A stretch of 64,000 nucleotides of DNA from Clostridia bacterium (GCA_017462125.1 JAFTRQ010000139.1:1-64000); one strand, 5' to 3'; shown: positions 1 to 9,488, counted from the stretch's first letter. The notes: a model not told the origin generated them from the letters alone. Numbers and translations: made by a program.

Positions 1-12
1 ACAAAGCCCCAA

Positions 13-78
13 TGTTTCACGTGGAACAAAGCCCCAATGTTTCACGTGGAACAAAGCCCCAATGTTTCACGTGGAACA
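13..78. repeat. parS: Three tandem parS sites
   Basis: The 16-mer TGTTTCACGTGGAACA occurs at 13-28, 38-53 and 63-78, inside a 25-bp unit repeated without change. Its reverse complement, TGTTCCACGTGAAACA, fits the Bacillus subtilis parS consensus TGTTNCACGTGAAACA exactly. These are therefore ParB (Spo0J) nucleation sites for chromosome segregation. In Firmicutes rsmG is usually followed by noc/parA/parB, so the position next to rsmG fits an origin-proximal location. The array may continue to the left of the window. Confidence 0.88.
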
Positions 79-82
79 AAGC

Positions 83-108
83 AAAAGCCCGCGGCTCATG
101 CCGCGGGC
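83..108 (-). terminator. Rho-independent terminator of the ahcY-mnmG-rsmG operon
   Basis: An 8-bp GC stem (GCCCGCGG at 87-94 with CCGCGGGC at 101-108, 6-nt loop) is followed on the minus strand by TTTTGCTTTG. It begins eight bases after the rsmG stop codon and separates the operon from the parS array. Confidence 0.8.
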
Positions 109-115
109 GCCGCTT

Positions 116-841
116 TTAAAGCGGTTTCTTCAATATTTGTGCGTATTTTCTCGGGTATTGAGCAGGCGTTTTTCTTACCTTTTTAAATATATACGTTTCA
201 CGCGTTATTGAAGCATCGTTAAAGGAAAGCGTTTCTTCTTTGACTCGCTCCAACGATCCACCCAAAGTGAATATTCCTTGCTCGGCCTCTTCGAACTCTT
301 CCTTGCCTTTGTTCGACTTCATTGCAATCAGACAACCGCCCGTTTTTACCAAAGGGAGCGTGATTTCCACAAGCACATTCAGCCTGGCAACGGCTCTGCT
401 GACAGCCACATCGAAGCTTTCTCGGTTATCAACCGCAAAATCCTCCGCGCGTGCGCAGACTGCCTTGATATTTTTCAGATCAAGCTTTTCGGCTGCATGC
501 TTGACAAAATTTATCTTTTTGCCCGTGCTATCCAATGCAGTTACGGTCAAGTCACCCCTTAAGATCGCAATTGGAAGAGACGGGAATCCCGCGCCACAGC
601 CGACGTCGACAACGCTTTTGCCGTCATCTATAAACTCAGCTATTGCCGCAGAATCAACGAAGTGCTTTAGCAGAACCTCTTTTTCGTCCGTTATGGCCGT
701 CAAATTTGTGGTTTTATTCGTTTCAATCAAAAGATTTGACAGTTCAAAAAGCTTTTTTGCCTTATCTTCATTTATCAAGCTGACAAGACCGTTCTCCGAG
801 AACACCTTCATTGCAAGCTCGTAATATTCTTCAAAAACCAT
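116..841 (-). CDS. rsmG: 16S rRNA (guanine-527-N7)-methyltransferase RsmG (GidB)
   Basis: This cytoplasmic SAM-dependent enzyme methylates N7 of G527 in 16S rRNA. The 241-residue length is normal for the family. The N-terminal helical part contains NLLIETNKTTNLTAI, a typical RsmG stretch, followed by DSAAIAEF and the SAM-binding motif VVDVGCGAGFPSLPIAI near residues 78-94. The segment DVAVSRAVARLNVLVE and the C-terminal YPRKYAQILKKPL are also family hallmarks. It is the last gene of the ahcY-mnmG-rsmG operon, 7 bases after the mnmG stop, and is followed by a terminator. The mnmG-rsmG order is conserved across Firmicutes. Assignment is secure. Confidence 0.96.
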   Translation of the reverse strand: MVFEEYYELAMKVFSENGLVSLINEDKAKKLFELSNLLIETNKTTNLTAITDEKEVLLKHFVDSAAIAEFIDDGKSVVDVGCGAGFPSLPIAILRGDLTVTALDSTGKKINFVKHAAEKLDLKNIKAVCARAEDFAVDNRESFDVAVSRAVARLNVLVEITLPLVKTGGCLIAMKSNKGKEEFEEAEQGIFTLGGSLERVKEETLSFNDASITRETYIFKKVRKTPAQYPRKYAQILKKPL

Positions 842-848
842 ACTTACC

Positions 849-2732
849 TCACTTGATTCCGAGATAAATCAGCAAAACCGATATATCCGCAGGGTTTACT
901 CCGCTGATTCTCGATGCCTGTCCAAACGTCATCGGTCTGATCTTATCTAATTTCTGCGCCGCTTCGATTCTCAAACCCTTTACGGACAAGTAATCGATAT
1001 CATCCGGCAATCTCTTCGACTCGAGCCTTTCATACTTCTTAACCTCTGCAATTTGCCTTTTCACGTATCCCGCATATTTGATATCGGTTTCAACCGTCAA
1101 TAGGACGTCCGAAGGCAACGGGGCTCTGTTTTTGTCAAGGCTTGTTATCATTTGATAATCAATCCCGGGTCTTCTGATCAAATCAGCAAGCGATACGCCC
1201 GATTTGGCCGCTTCCATACCCAATTCTGTCAGATATTCTGTCGCCAATTCCTTGGATATATGCGTATTTTCAAGTCTTTGCTTCTCATTTTCGATCAAAA
1301 TCTGTTTGCTTTGATAGTATGCATACTGCTCGTCGCTTACAAGACCTGCCCGTCTTCCGATAGGAGTCAATCTTTCATCGGCATTGTCCTGGCGCAAAAG
1401 CAATCTGTATTCAGAACGCGAAGTCATCATTCGATATGGCTCGTTTGTTCCTTTTGTGGTCAGATCATCAATCAAAGTACCGATATAGCTTCCCGATCGG
1501 TCCAATATCACGGGCTCCTCTCCCTTGATTTTCAAAGCAGCGTTCATACCCGCGACAAGGCCTTGCGCCGCAGCCTCCTCGTATCCCGACGTACCGTTAA
1601 ACTGTCCCGCACCGTAAAGTCCCGAAATATTCTTGAATTCCAGCGTCGGATAAAGCTGTAACGGATCAATGCAATCATATTCGATAGCATACGCATATCG
1701 CATAATCTCGGCATTTTTGAATCCGTTTAACGATCGAAGCATTTCGTATTGCACGTCGGTCGGCAACGACGTAGAGAAGCCTTGAATATACATTTCCTCC
1801 GTGTTTTCGCCTACAGGCTCCACGAACAGCTGATGTCTCTCTTTGTCGGCAAACCGCACAAGCTTGTCCTCAATCGAAGGGCAATATCTCGGACCCGTTC
1901 CGTGAATCTGACCCGAATACATAGCCGAGCGGTGGATATTTTCACGTATAATTCTGTGCGTTTCCGCATTCGTATAAACTATATAGCAAGGCTCAAAAGC
2001 CTTATCGGAAAAGGAATTTTTGTCTGTTCTCCAAGAAAAAGGAAGGAAATCGGTCTCGCCCTCCTGTATCTCAAGAGCAGAGAAATCGATGGTGCTTTTT
2101 TTCACTCTTGCAGGAGTTCCCGTTTTGAATCTCATCATTGAAACGCCGTTTTCTATCAGAGATTCCGTCAATCCGTCAGCCTCAAGCATGCCGTCAGGTC
2201 CCGCGGGATAATTCACGTCGCCGACAAAGATCCTTCCGTTCAGGTACGTACCGCCGCATACGATCGCCGCATCGCACCTCCAAAGCTCGTTCAGCTTCGT
2301 TTTTACACCGACGATTCGCTTCTTATAGGTATCATTTTCAATGTCCTCGGTGACAATTCCCGTAATTTCCATCTGCACAAGGCGGAGATTCGGCGTGTTT
2401 TCCACCACCTGCTTCATGATCTGCTGATACTTTTTGCGGTCCGCCTGAACTCTTTTAGAATGAACAGCGGCGCCTTTTCCGAGATTCAACGTCCTCGACT
2501 GCAACGTTACAAGATCGGCCGACCTGCCCATTTCTCCGCCAAGAGCGTCGATTTCATATACGAGATGCCCCTTCGCAGTACCGCCGATTGACGGATTACA
2601 GGGCATATTGGCGATGCTGTCCAAGGACATCGTAAACAGAACCGTATCCAGCCCCATTCGCGCGCAAGCCAAAGCAGCTTCTATGCCTGCGTGTCCTGCT
2701 CCAATCACAGCAATCTGTGTTGTCAGTTCCAT
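849..2732 (-). CDS. mnmG: tRNA uridine-5-carboxymethylaminomethyl(34) synthesis enzyme MnmG (GidA)
   Basis: This FAD-dependent partner of MnmE makes the cmnm5 modification at U34 of several tRNAs. The protein starts with the dinucleotide-binding motif VIGAGHAGIEAALA, followed by NPSIGGTAKGHLVYEIDALGG, which is diagnostic of MnmG. Later family segments include GTSGYEEAAAQGLVAGMNAA and RMMTSRSEYRLLLRQDNAD. The C-terminal helical domain ends with RISGVNPADISVLLIYLGIK. I place the start at the ATG at 2732, which overlaps the ahcY stop as TGATG; an in-frame TTG three bases upstream would add one residue. The length of about 627 residues is normal. Translational coupling to ahcY is likely. Confidence 0.96.
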   Translation of the reverse strand: MELTTQIAVIGAGHAGIEAALACARMGLDTVLFTMSLDSIANMPCNPSIGGTAKGHLVYEIDALGGEMGRSADLVTLQSRTLNLGKGAAVHSKRVQADRKKYQQIMKQVVENTPNLRLVQMEITGIVTEDIENDTYKKRIVGVKTKLNELWRCDAAIVCGGTYLNGRIFVGDVNYPAGPDGMLEADGLTESLIENGVSMMRFKTGTPARVKKSTIDFSALEIQEGETDFLPFSWRTDKNSFSDKAFEPCYIVYTNAETHRIIRENIHRSAMYSGQIHGTGPRYCPSIEDKLVRFADKERHQLFVEPVGENTEEMYIQGFSTSLPTDVQYEMLRSLNGFKNAEIMRYAYAIEYDCIDPLQLYPTLEFKNISGLYGAGQFNGTSGYEEAAAQGLVAGMNAALKIKGEEPVILDRSGSYIGTLIDDLTTKGTNEPYRMMTSRSEYRLLLRQDNADERLTPIGRRAGLVSDEQYAYYQSKQILIENEKQRLENTHISKELATEYLTELGMEAAKSGVSLADLIRRPGIDYQMITSLDKNRAPLPSDVLLTVETDIKYAGYVKRQIAEVKKYERLESKRLPDDIDYLSVKGLRIEAAQKLDKIRPMTFGQASRISGVNPADISVLLIYLGIK

Positions 2733-3973
2733 CAATCCACCTTAGAAAGATACTCTTTCTGATCCTCGGTCAAAGTATCGATACCAACACTCATCGCATC
2801 AAGCTTCAGCTTTGCAACCGCTCTATCCGTCTCCGCGGGTACTGCATACAGCTTTTTCTCAAGCTTGCCCTTGTTTTTAGCAAGATATTCAAGAGATTTC
2901 GCCTGAATCGCAAAGCTCATATCCATAATTTCCGCAGGATGTCCGTTGCCGGCGGCGAGGTTGACAAGTCTTCCTTCCGCAAGAAGGTTGATAATGCGAC
3001 CGTCTGCCATTTCATATCCCTTAATGTTAGGCTTTCTGTCCCAAGCTCTCACCGATAGCGATTCGAGATGACTCTTGTTGATCTCAACGTCAAAATGACC
3101 GCTGTTCGCAAGCAGAACACCGTCCTTCATCACCTTAAAATGCTTTTCCGTGATGACGTCGGAGCAGCCCGTCAATGTGACAAAGATGTCTCCTACCTTT
3201 GCCGCTTCATCCATCGGCATCACGGTAAAGCCATCCATAACGGCCTCAATAGCCTTGATGGGGTCGATCTCGGTAACGATAACAACCGCACCCATTCCTT
3301 TTGCGCGCATTGCAAGGCCCTTACCGCACCAACCGTAGCCGGCAATTACAAAGGTCTTGCCCGCGATCATCAGATTCGTGCAATTCATAATGCCATCAAG
3401 GGTGGATTGACCCGTTCCGTACCTGTTATCGAACAAATGTTTGCAATCCGCGTCATTTACGTCGATCATCGTATAATCAAGCTTGCCTGCCTTTTCTCTT
3501 GCGATCAGCCTGTGAACTCCCGTTGTGGTCTCCTCACATCCGCCGATGAGATTTCTGCCAAGCTCACGGTATTCTCCGTGCAAAAGGCTCATCAGGTCTC
3601 CTCCGTCATCGATCAGAAGATCGGGCGCAAAGGAGATCGTGTTGATCAGATCGTTTGTGTATCCCGCTTCGTCGGTGCCGTGAATCGCGTTGACCTCAAA
3701 GCCCTCGTGTACAAGAGCCGCGGCAACGTCATCCTGTGTGGAAAGAGGGTTACAGCCCGTCACTCTTACCTCTGCGCCTCCCGCGCGGAGAACCTTCGCC
3801 AGATTTGCCGTTTTGGCTTCAAGATGAATAGACATAGAGATCTTCAAGCCCGCAAAGGGAAGCGTGCGCTTGAATTCCTCCTCAATATGTGTAAGCAGGG
3901 GCATATAGGAACGTACCCAATCGATCTTATCCTTGCCCGATTGCCAAAGGCTTGCATCTTTAATGTTGCTCAT
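2732..3973 (-). CDS. ahcY: Adenosylhomocysteinase (S-adenosylhomocysteine hydrolase)
   Basis: The enzyme cleaves S-adenosylhomocysteine to adenosine and homocysteine and so relieves product inhibition of methyltransferases. Visible motifs are SIHLEAKTANLAKVLRAGGAEV, DDGGDLM, EETTTGVHRL, the NAD-binding GYGWCGKGLA and GHFDVEI. The protein lacks the roughly 40-residue insertion of most mesophilic enzymes and ends in EYLSKVD rather than the usual YRY, as in the short Thermotoga/archaeal type. I chose the ATG at 3973 because GAAGGAAG lies about 8 bases upstream; ATG 3979 is possible, while longer starts lack a ribosome site. It heads the operon with mnmG and rsmG, both of which belong to methylation or tRNA modification. 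Confidence 0.93.
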   Translation of the reverse strand: MSNIKDASLWQSGKDKIDWVRSYMPLLTHIEEEFKRTLPFAGLKISMSIHLEAKTANLAKVLRAGGAEVRVTGCNPLSTQDDVAAALVHEGFEVNAIHGTDEAGYTNDLINTISFAPDLLIDDGGDLMSLLHGEYRELGRNLIGGCEETTTGVHRLIAREKAGKLDYTMIDVNDADCKHLFDNRYGTGQSTLDGIMNCTNLMIAGKTFVIAGYGWCGKGLAMRAKGMGAVVIVTEIDPIKAIEAVMDGFTVMPMDEAAKVGDIFVTLTGCSDVITEKHFKVMKDGVLLANSGHFDVEINKSHLESLSVRAWDRKPNIKGYEMADGRIINLLAEGRLVNLAAGNGHPAEIMDMSFAIQAKSLEYLAKNKGKLEKKLYAVPAETDRAVAKLKLDAMSVGIDTLTEDQKEYLSKVD

Positions 3974-4013
3974 AATCATTCTTCCTTCTGTTAAGCATAT
4001 TTCTACAAATACT

Positions 4014-4042
4014 ATTTTACCAAAAAGTTGGCGTTTCGTCAA
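4014..4042 (-). promoter_or_regulatory. Sigma-A-type promoter of ahcY operon
   Basis: On the minus strand TTGACG (4037-4042) and TAAAAT (4014-4019) are separated by 17 bases, about 40 bases upstream of the ahcY start codon. Confidence 0.7.
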
Positions 4043-4200
4043 GTCCCTTGTCGCAATATGACGTAAAAACACACAAAATTCACCAAAAAATCAACGTGTG
4101 CCGGTATCATTATTTTATAATGTTCATAAGCAGTTTACAAATAAGTGTTATACTTTAAGATGTATGTTTATACTCTGAAATTCAAGGAGCGTCATATATT

Positions 4201-5286
4201 ATGATAAAAATTGAGCATTTAACAAAGAATTATGGCTCTAACTGCGCCGTTGACGACATCAGCTTTGAGGTCAAGAAGGGTGAAACAGTAGGTTTCCTCG
4301 GTCCTAACGGTGCCGGCAAGAGCACAACCATGAATATTCTGACAGGATATCTCTCCGCCTCGGCAGGACGCGTGTCTATCGCAGATATCGATATTCTTTC
4401 CGATCCCATCGGTGCGAAAAAGCTGATCGGATACCTGCCCGAGCAGCCCCCCGTATACCTTGATATGACGGTTGACGAGTACCTCAACTTCAATTTCGAA
4501 TTAAAGGGCTGTACCTTCGAGCGCGAGCCTCATCTGGCAGAGATCTGCGAGGTCGTTAAGATCAGCGACGTGCGCAAGCGCGTTATCCGCAATCTTTCCA
4601 AGGGCTATCGCCAGAGAGTCGGTGTGGCACAGGCACTCATCGGTAACCCTCCCGTTATCATCTTCGACGAGCCTACGGTCGGTCTCGACCCCAAGCAGAT
4701 CATCGAGATCAGAAGCCTGATCCGTACGCTTGGCAAGGACCATACCGTAATGCTTTCCACCCATATTCTTCAAGAGGTTCAGGCTGTTTGCGACAGAATC
4801 ATCATCATCAACAAGGGTAAGATCGTTGCCGATGAAAAGACCGAAAACATCACCCGCGTTGTAGAAAACAACCGTCGCTTCAATGTCAAGATCTGCGGAC
4901 CGCAGAAGGAAGTTCTCGACACGCTTAAAAATATCCCCGGCATTTCTTATGCCGAAGCCCTTGCGCAAAAGGACGGAGATGCCAACACCTATATGATCGA
5001 AAGTGACTTCGGTGTGGACATCCGTAAGAAGCTCTTCTTCGTTTTGGCAGAGCGCGGATGGGCAATGGTGGGTCTGGAGGCCCTCGGAATGAGCCTTGAG
5101 GACATCTTTATCACCGTTGTCGACAAGACCGAAACGGACAAGCCCGCCCAATCCTCCCGTTACGCAAGAACTGCGCCGAAGCGCGGCAAGCATACGAGAA
5201 CAACGCTTGAAAACGACTTGGCAGACACTCTTGTCAAGGATGCCGAGCAGCGCCGTGAGGATGCCGCCGAGGACGAAAACGCTTAA
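4201..5286 (+). CDS. ABC transporter ATP-binding protein (GldA/NatA-like)
   Basis: This is the nucleotide-binding subunit of an ABC-2 type exporter. Motifs in order are Walker A GPNGAGKST (about residues 36-44), Q-loop LPEQPPVY, a signature-like LSKGYRQRVG, Walker B VIIFDEPTVGLDP and the switch histidine in STHILQEV. Beyond the core there is a regulatory tail from residue about 220 and a low-complexity charged end rich in K, R, E and D (residues about 310-361). The ribosome site CAAGGAG precedes the ATG. The next four genes encode a permease and three extracytoplasmic subunits of a GldFG-like complex, so this ATPase most likely powers them. The transported substrate is unknown. Confidence 0.9.
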   Translation: MIKIEHLTKNYGSNCAVDDISFEVKKGETVGFLGPNGAGKSTTMNILTGYLSASAGRVSIADIDILSDPIGAKKLIGYLPEQPPVYLDMTVDEYLNFNFELKGCTFEREPHLAEICEVVKISDVRKRVIRNLSKGYRQRVGVAQALIGNPPVIIFDEPTVGLDPKQIIEIRSLIRTLGKDHTVMLSTHILQEVQAVCDRIIIINKGKIVADEKTENITRVVENNRRFNVKICGPQKEVLDTLKNIPGISYAEALAQKDGDANTYMIESDFGVDIRKKLFFVLAERGWAMVGLEALGMSLEDIFITVVDKTETDKPAQSSRYARTAPKRGKHTRTTLENDLADTLVKDAEQRREDAAEDENA

Positions 5287-5318
5287 TAAGCTCAGTAAGA
5301 ATTCGAAAGGGTAAAATC

Positions 5319-6065
5319 ATGTTTGCTATTTATAAAAAAGAAATGCGTTCCTATTTCGTTAACGCAATAGGCTACGTTTTCGCGGGAATCTTCCTTCTTT
5401 TTTCCGCACTTATTTGCTGTTATACCACGCTGCTCTCACAGAGCTATGATGCATCGACTTACTTTACGGTGATGATCGTCGCGTTCGTCATCCTCATTCC
5501 GCTCCTTACCATGCGATTGTTTGCAGAGGAACGAAAAATGCGAACCGAGCAGCTGCTGCTAACAGCGCCCGTTACGCTGACGGGAATGATCATGGGCAAG
5601 TTCCTTGCGGCACTCACAATGTTCGCCGGCTGTCTCCTGGTCTCCTGCATCAATCTGATCCCCCTGTACGTAATCGCAGGCATCGAAAGAGGAAATCTGT
5701 CCTATAACACCACACACATCGGCCCCGTGACCGCAGAGATCGTGGGCTGTCTGATCGGTCTGCTGCTGATCGGCGCCGCATTCATCGCCATCGGTACGCT
5801 GATCTCCTCCCTCACAGAAAATCAGCTTGCAGCTGCTGTTATTACAATGGCTGTCATTATCGGTCTGATCGGTATCGGTCTGTTCTCGTCTCTGATCGAC
5901 GTTTATTGGATCAGAGTCACACTCAGCTGGATCTCGATTCTCGGAAGATTCGGAAACTTCTCCGCAGGAGTATTTGATATTTCGGCGGTGCTCTATTTCC
6001 TGTCGCTGACCTTTGTTTTCCTTTTCCTTACCGTCCGCGTTTACGAAAAGCGCAGATGGAACTAA
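5319..6065 (+). CDS. ABC-2 type permease (GldF-like)
   Basis: This 248-residue integral membrane protein has about six hydrophobic segments. It begins MFAIYKKEMRSYFVNAIGY, typical of ABC-2/GldF permeases, and contains EERKMRTEQLLLTAPVT in the first cytoplasmic loop, a coupling-helix hallmark of the family. It lies 32 bases after the ATPase gene and 28 bases before the first GldG-like gene, so the three are almost certainly one transcript. It should form the channel of the exporter. Confidence 0.88.
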   Translation: MFAIYKKEMRSYFVNAIGYVFAGIFLLFSALICCYTTLLSQSYDASTYFTVMIVAFVILIPLLTMRLFAEERKMRTEQLLLTAPVTLTGMIMGKFLAALTMFAGCLLVSCINLIPLYVIAGIERGNLSYNTTHIGPVTAEIVGCLIGLLLIGAAFIAIGTLISSLTENQLAAAVITMAVIIGLIGIGLFSSLIDVYWIRVTLSWISILGRFGNFSAGVFDISAVLYFLSLTFVFLFLTVRVYEKRRWN

Positions 6066-6093
6066 TTCGGGCTTGCCCAACAATTGAGGTAAC

Positions 6094-7662
6094 ATGATGA
6101 AAAAATTTATCAAAAGCCAAAAGATACGGTATGGCAGTATCGCCTTGATACTGACCGTGCTGGTGTTGGTGGCTGTGATAATTGTCAATATTATAGCAGG
6201 CGTTCTTGCATCCCGTTACGAATGGATGTACGTAGATATGAATACCAATCTGATCTACTCCATCAGCGAAGACTGCGAGCGCTATCTGTCCACTCACGTA
6301 TTCTCCGTAGTGGATAAGACCAACAAAGCCCTTGCCGCAGAAGGGAAGGAGCCGCAGAAGCTGGAGATCATCTTCTGCGATGAAAAAGAAAATATTACTG
6401 CGGACACCACTCAAAAATATATCCATGACTCGGTTTATGAGATCAGTGAGCTTTTCCCCGGTTACGTAACGATCGACTATCTCAACGTTTGGGAGCAGCC
6501 CTCGATCGCGCGCTCCTTCGGGGTATCCTCCACCACGGACGTGATCTGTAAATTCGGTGATCGCTTCGAAACGATGAATCTTACCGATTTCTTCGTTTTC
6601 GAATCCACCGATTCTTCCACCCCCGTGGGCTACAACGGAGAAAAGATCATCGCCTCCTGCCTTATGAGAGTAACGCAGGAAAGCTCTCCTATGTGTTATC
6701 TGACAGCAAACCACGGCGAAACCTTTGGCGATTACGAATTCATCAGAGCGGTAGTCGAATCGGGATATACCGTCGGATTCCTTGATCTTTCCACAGCAGA
6801 TATTCCCGCGGACTGTGACCTGTTGGTCACCTTTAATCCCAAGCAAGACCTTATCATCTCCGACAGCGTCTCCTCCTCGTCTGAGGTTGACAAGCTTGAC
6901 GAATATATGAACGCAGGCGGAAAATATATGGTATTTCTCTCCGCAGATACCTTCGCCTCGGGCGCCCACGAAAATCTCGAGGGCTTCCTTGCGGAATGGG
7001 GCGTTAAATATATGCATCAGAGCGGAGACGAGGGTATCGAGGAATGCTACCTTATCAAGGATTCCGCAAATTCTCTTACCATCGACGGCTATACGGTCCT
7101 TGCCGAAAATGCATCGACAGGTATCGGCGCTGAGGTTATGAAGGGCATTGGCGAAACCAACGTCTTCGGAAACACTACCTGCATCGGCTACGCAGACGGA
7201 TTTGTGTCCGATGGTGAGGGAAATTTCGTATCCTCCGCAGCAGGAAAGGTTCGCACAATATTCCCGTTGATGACGTCTCACAGCACGGCAGAAGCCTGGG
7301 CAAACGGAAGAGCGGTAGCCCGCGCCTCCGAGGATCCCTTTGTTCTGATGTCGATGTCTACACAGACGTGCGATAACGGGGAGCAGGCATATCTGATCGC
7401 CTCTGCATCCACCGATTTCGCAAGCGAGTCGGTTATGCAATCCTCGGTTTTGGGGAACAGCCGCACAGTGACCAATCTGCTCAGCTACATGGGCAAGGAA
7501 AACGCACCCGTCGACCTGGTATTCAAGCCCTTTGGCAGTACCGAGATCGAAAGCCTTACCACATCGACTGCAAACCTGATCACGGTGATCCTTGCCGCAG
7601 TACCTGCGCTTGCTTGCCTGATATCGGGAGTTGTAGTGCTCGTAAGGAGAAAGAATTCATGA
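6094..7662 (+). CDS. GldG-like ABC transporter auxiliary protein (first copy)
   Basis: This 522-residue protein has an N-terminal membrane helix (about residues 15-38), a large extracytoplasmic part and a C-terminal helix (about 495-517) ending in VRRKNS. The ectodomain has the features of GldG/ABC_transp_aux proteins: a thioredoxin-like N-terminal piece (IIFCDEKENI), YNGEKIIASCLMRVT, and TANHGETFGDYEF followed by GYTVGFLDLSTADIPADCDLLVTFNP. These resemble eukaryotic IFT52/GldG sequences. It is one of two adjacent GldG paralogues in this operon. A structural role beside the permease is likely; no catalytic residues are evident. Confidence 0.82.
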   Translation: MMKKFIKSQKIRYGSIALILTVLVLVAVIIVNIIAGVLASRYEWMYVDMNTNLIYSISEDCERYLSTHVFSVVDKTNKALAAEGKEPQKLEIIFCDEKENITADTTQKYIHDSVYEISELFPGYVTIDYLNVWEQPSIARSFGVSSTTDVICKFGDRFETMNLTDFFVFESTDSSTPVGYNGEKIIASCLMRVTQESSPMCYLTANHGETFGDYEFIRAVVESGYTVGFLDLSTADIPADCDLLVTFNPKQDLIISDSVSSSSEVDKLDEYMNAGGKYMVFLSADTFASGAHENLEGFLAEWGVKYMHQSGDEGIEECYLIKDSANSLTIDGYTVLAENASTGIGAEVMKGIGETNVFGNTTCIGYADGFVSDGEGNFVSSAAGKVRTIFPLMTSHSTAEAWANGRAVARASEDPFVLMSMSTQTCDNGEQAYLIASASTDFASESVMQSSVLGNSRTVTNLLSYMGKENAPVDLVFKPFGSTEIESLTTSTANLITVILAAVPALACLISGVVVLVRRKNS

Positions 7663-7702
7663 TAAAAACGCTTAAAATACAACGAGAGGAGGATCGCGAC
7701 AT

Positions 7703-9442
7703 ATGAACGAAGAGAAAAATATGAACGAGGCGGAAAACACCGCTGACGATTCGATCTATACCAAAAAAAGCTCGAAGCGCTTAACGGCAATCAGCGCGCT
7801 CGTCGTTGTTGCGGTGATCATCCTCAACGTAATCATTTCGGTGCTGGGTGACAGCAGACTTTGGTATATCGACCTGACCCAAACCAGATATCAAAGCCAG
7901 AAATACACAATGTACACCCTGTCCGACGAATGCAGCGATATGATCGGCGAGGAAGCAATCCCGATGATCGACAGTATCAACGCAGAAAAGAAAGCCTCGG
8001 GAGAGGATCCCATTAAGGTCAACATCGTCTTTTGCGCAGACAAGGACGTGATCGAAGCCGACGGTATGATGAGATACGTCAGCTATACCGCCCGCGCTCT
8101 CGCCAAGGAATATCCCGACGCCATTGACGTGCAATACATCAATATGGCGAAAAACCCCTCCGCGGTGCAGAAATATAAGACCACCTCGGCGGCAACCATT
8201 TACAATTCCGACGTGATCGTGGAGTTCGGAAGCGAATATCTGATCCAAGGCATCAATTCCTTCTATTATATCGAATCCACCGAAACGACCCCCTGGGCAT
8301 ATAACGGTGAAAAGAAGCTTGCCGCTATGATCCTTGCCGTAACCCGTGCTGAAGCCCCCATCTGTTGCATCACCTCCAACCACGGAGAGACGCTTTTTGA
8401 TGAGAACGGTGAGATCAAGGACGAGTATTCCACCTTTATCAAGCTGATCCGTGGCGCAGGCTACGATCCTCAGATCATCAATCTTGAAACCGACGAGATC
8501 CCCGAAAACTGCCGTATGATGGTAACCTTCAATCCCACAGAGGACTTTAAGGCATTTGGCAATCTTGGCGAAAACAACGTTTCGGAGATCGAAAAGCTTG
8601 ATAAATATCTGGACGGTGCAAATGCATTCTTCTACGTTTGCAACGAGGATACCCCCGTGCTTACCAATCTCGAGGAGTATCTTGAAGAGTGGGGAGTTAC
8701 CGTGACCAGACTTGCAGACAAAGCCGGCAACTACAACAATTATGCCATCGAGGACCAGACAAACTGTACCGACTCCGGCACAGGTCGCATCGTCGTGGGC
8801 AATTATGCTACTGAGAGCCTTGGCGCAACGCTCACCAAGGACATGAGAGCCCGTTCCTATCCCCCTAAGGTCGTATTCGGCAACAGTACGGCAATCTCTC
8901 CCGCAAGCAACTATTTAAAAACCTACGTTGCGGCAGATGAGGAAGCGGGAACTGCGGCATTCAGCTACTATTCGTATTACAAAAACGGAATCAACCGCAG
9001 CATGTTCGACGTGTTTACAACTTATAGCACAGCATCTGCAAGAGTGGGCAGTGAGATCTACGAGATCGCTACCCAATATAACCTCTTTAAGCTTATGACT
9101 GTCACACAGGAAACAAGACAGGTGCAGGACGGTAATTTCAGCGCCGTTAACCAGGCATCCTACGTTGTGGCGCTTGCTTCCACCGACTTTTTGAAGAATG
9201 ACGTGCTCGACTCCACCGCATACGGCAATACCGACGTGATGCTTTCCGCGCTCCGAAACATGGGTAGCGTGGCACTTCCCGCCGATATTGAGCTGAAGGC
9301 GTTCTATATTTATGAAATGGAAGACAACGCGGCATATCTTCAGGCTAATCCCACGGTTTGGTTCAGATGTCTTACGCTGATCCCCGTGATCGCTATCTTC
9401 GGAATCGGAATTGTGATCAACGTTCGCCGCAGATACAAGTGA
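7703..9442 (+). CDS. GldG-like ABC transporter auxiliary protein (second copy)
   Basis: This 579-residue paralogue of the preceding gene shares YNGEKKLAAMILAVTRAEAPICCITSNHGETL and the segment IINLETDEIPENCRMMVTFNPTEDF. It has an N-terminal membrane helix (about residues 28-48) and a C-terminal helix ending in VRRRYK, so most of the protein faces outside. The ATG at 7703 has a strong ribosome site (GAGAGGAGG). Having two GldG-like subunits in tandem suggests a hetero-oligomeric extracytoplasmic assembly. Confidence 0.82.
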   Translation: MNEEKNMNEAENTADDSIYTKKSSKRLTAISALVVVAVIILNVIISVLGDSRLWYIDLTQTRYQSQKYTMYTLSDECSDMIGEEAIPMIDSINAEKKASGEDPIKVNIVFCADKDVIEADGMMRYVSYTARALAKEYPDAIDVQYINMAKNPSAVQKYKTTSAATIYNSDVIVEFGSEYLIQGINSFYYIESTETTPWAYNGEKKLAAMILAVTRAEAPICCITSNHGETLFDENGEIKDEYSTFIKLIRGAGYDPQIINLETDEIPENCRMMVTFNPTEDFKAFGNLGENNVSEIEKLDKYLDGANAFFYVCNEDTPVLTNLEEYLEEWGVTVTRLADKAGNYNNYAIEDQTNCTDSGTGRIVVGNYATESLGATLTKDMRARSYPPKVVFGNSTAISPASNYLKTYVAADEEAGTAAFSYYSYYKNGINRSMFDVFTTYSTASARVGSEIYEIATQYNLFKLMTVTQETRQVQDGNFSAVNQASYVVALASTDFLKNDVLDSTAYGNTDVMLSALRNMGSVALPADIELKAFYIYEMEDNAAYLQANPTVWFRCLTLIPVIAIFGIGIVINVRRRYK

Positions 9443-9488
9443 TTGAGTAAGTAGTTTAATTTTCTTAAAGACAGGAAAACAGATTGTT

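Noticed and set aside
1..80. Three 25-bp repeats at the start could be the end of a CRISPR array
   Set aside because: The unit is fully identical with no variable spacers, and it contains an exact parS palindrome next to rsmG.
3068..3994. 308-codon frame opposite ahcY
   Set aside because: No ribosome site or domain; ahcY is unambiguous on the other strand.
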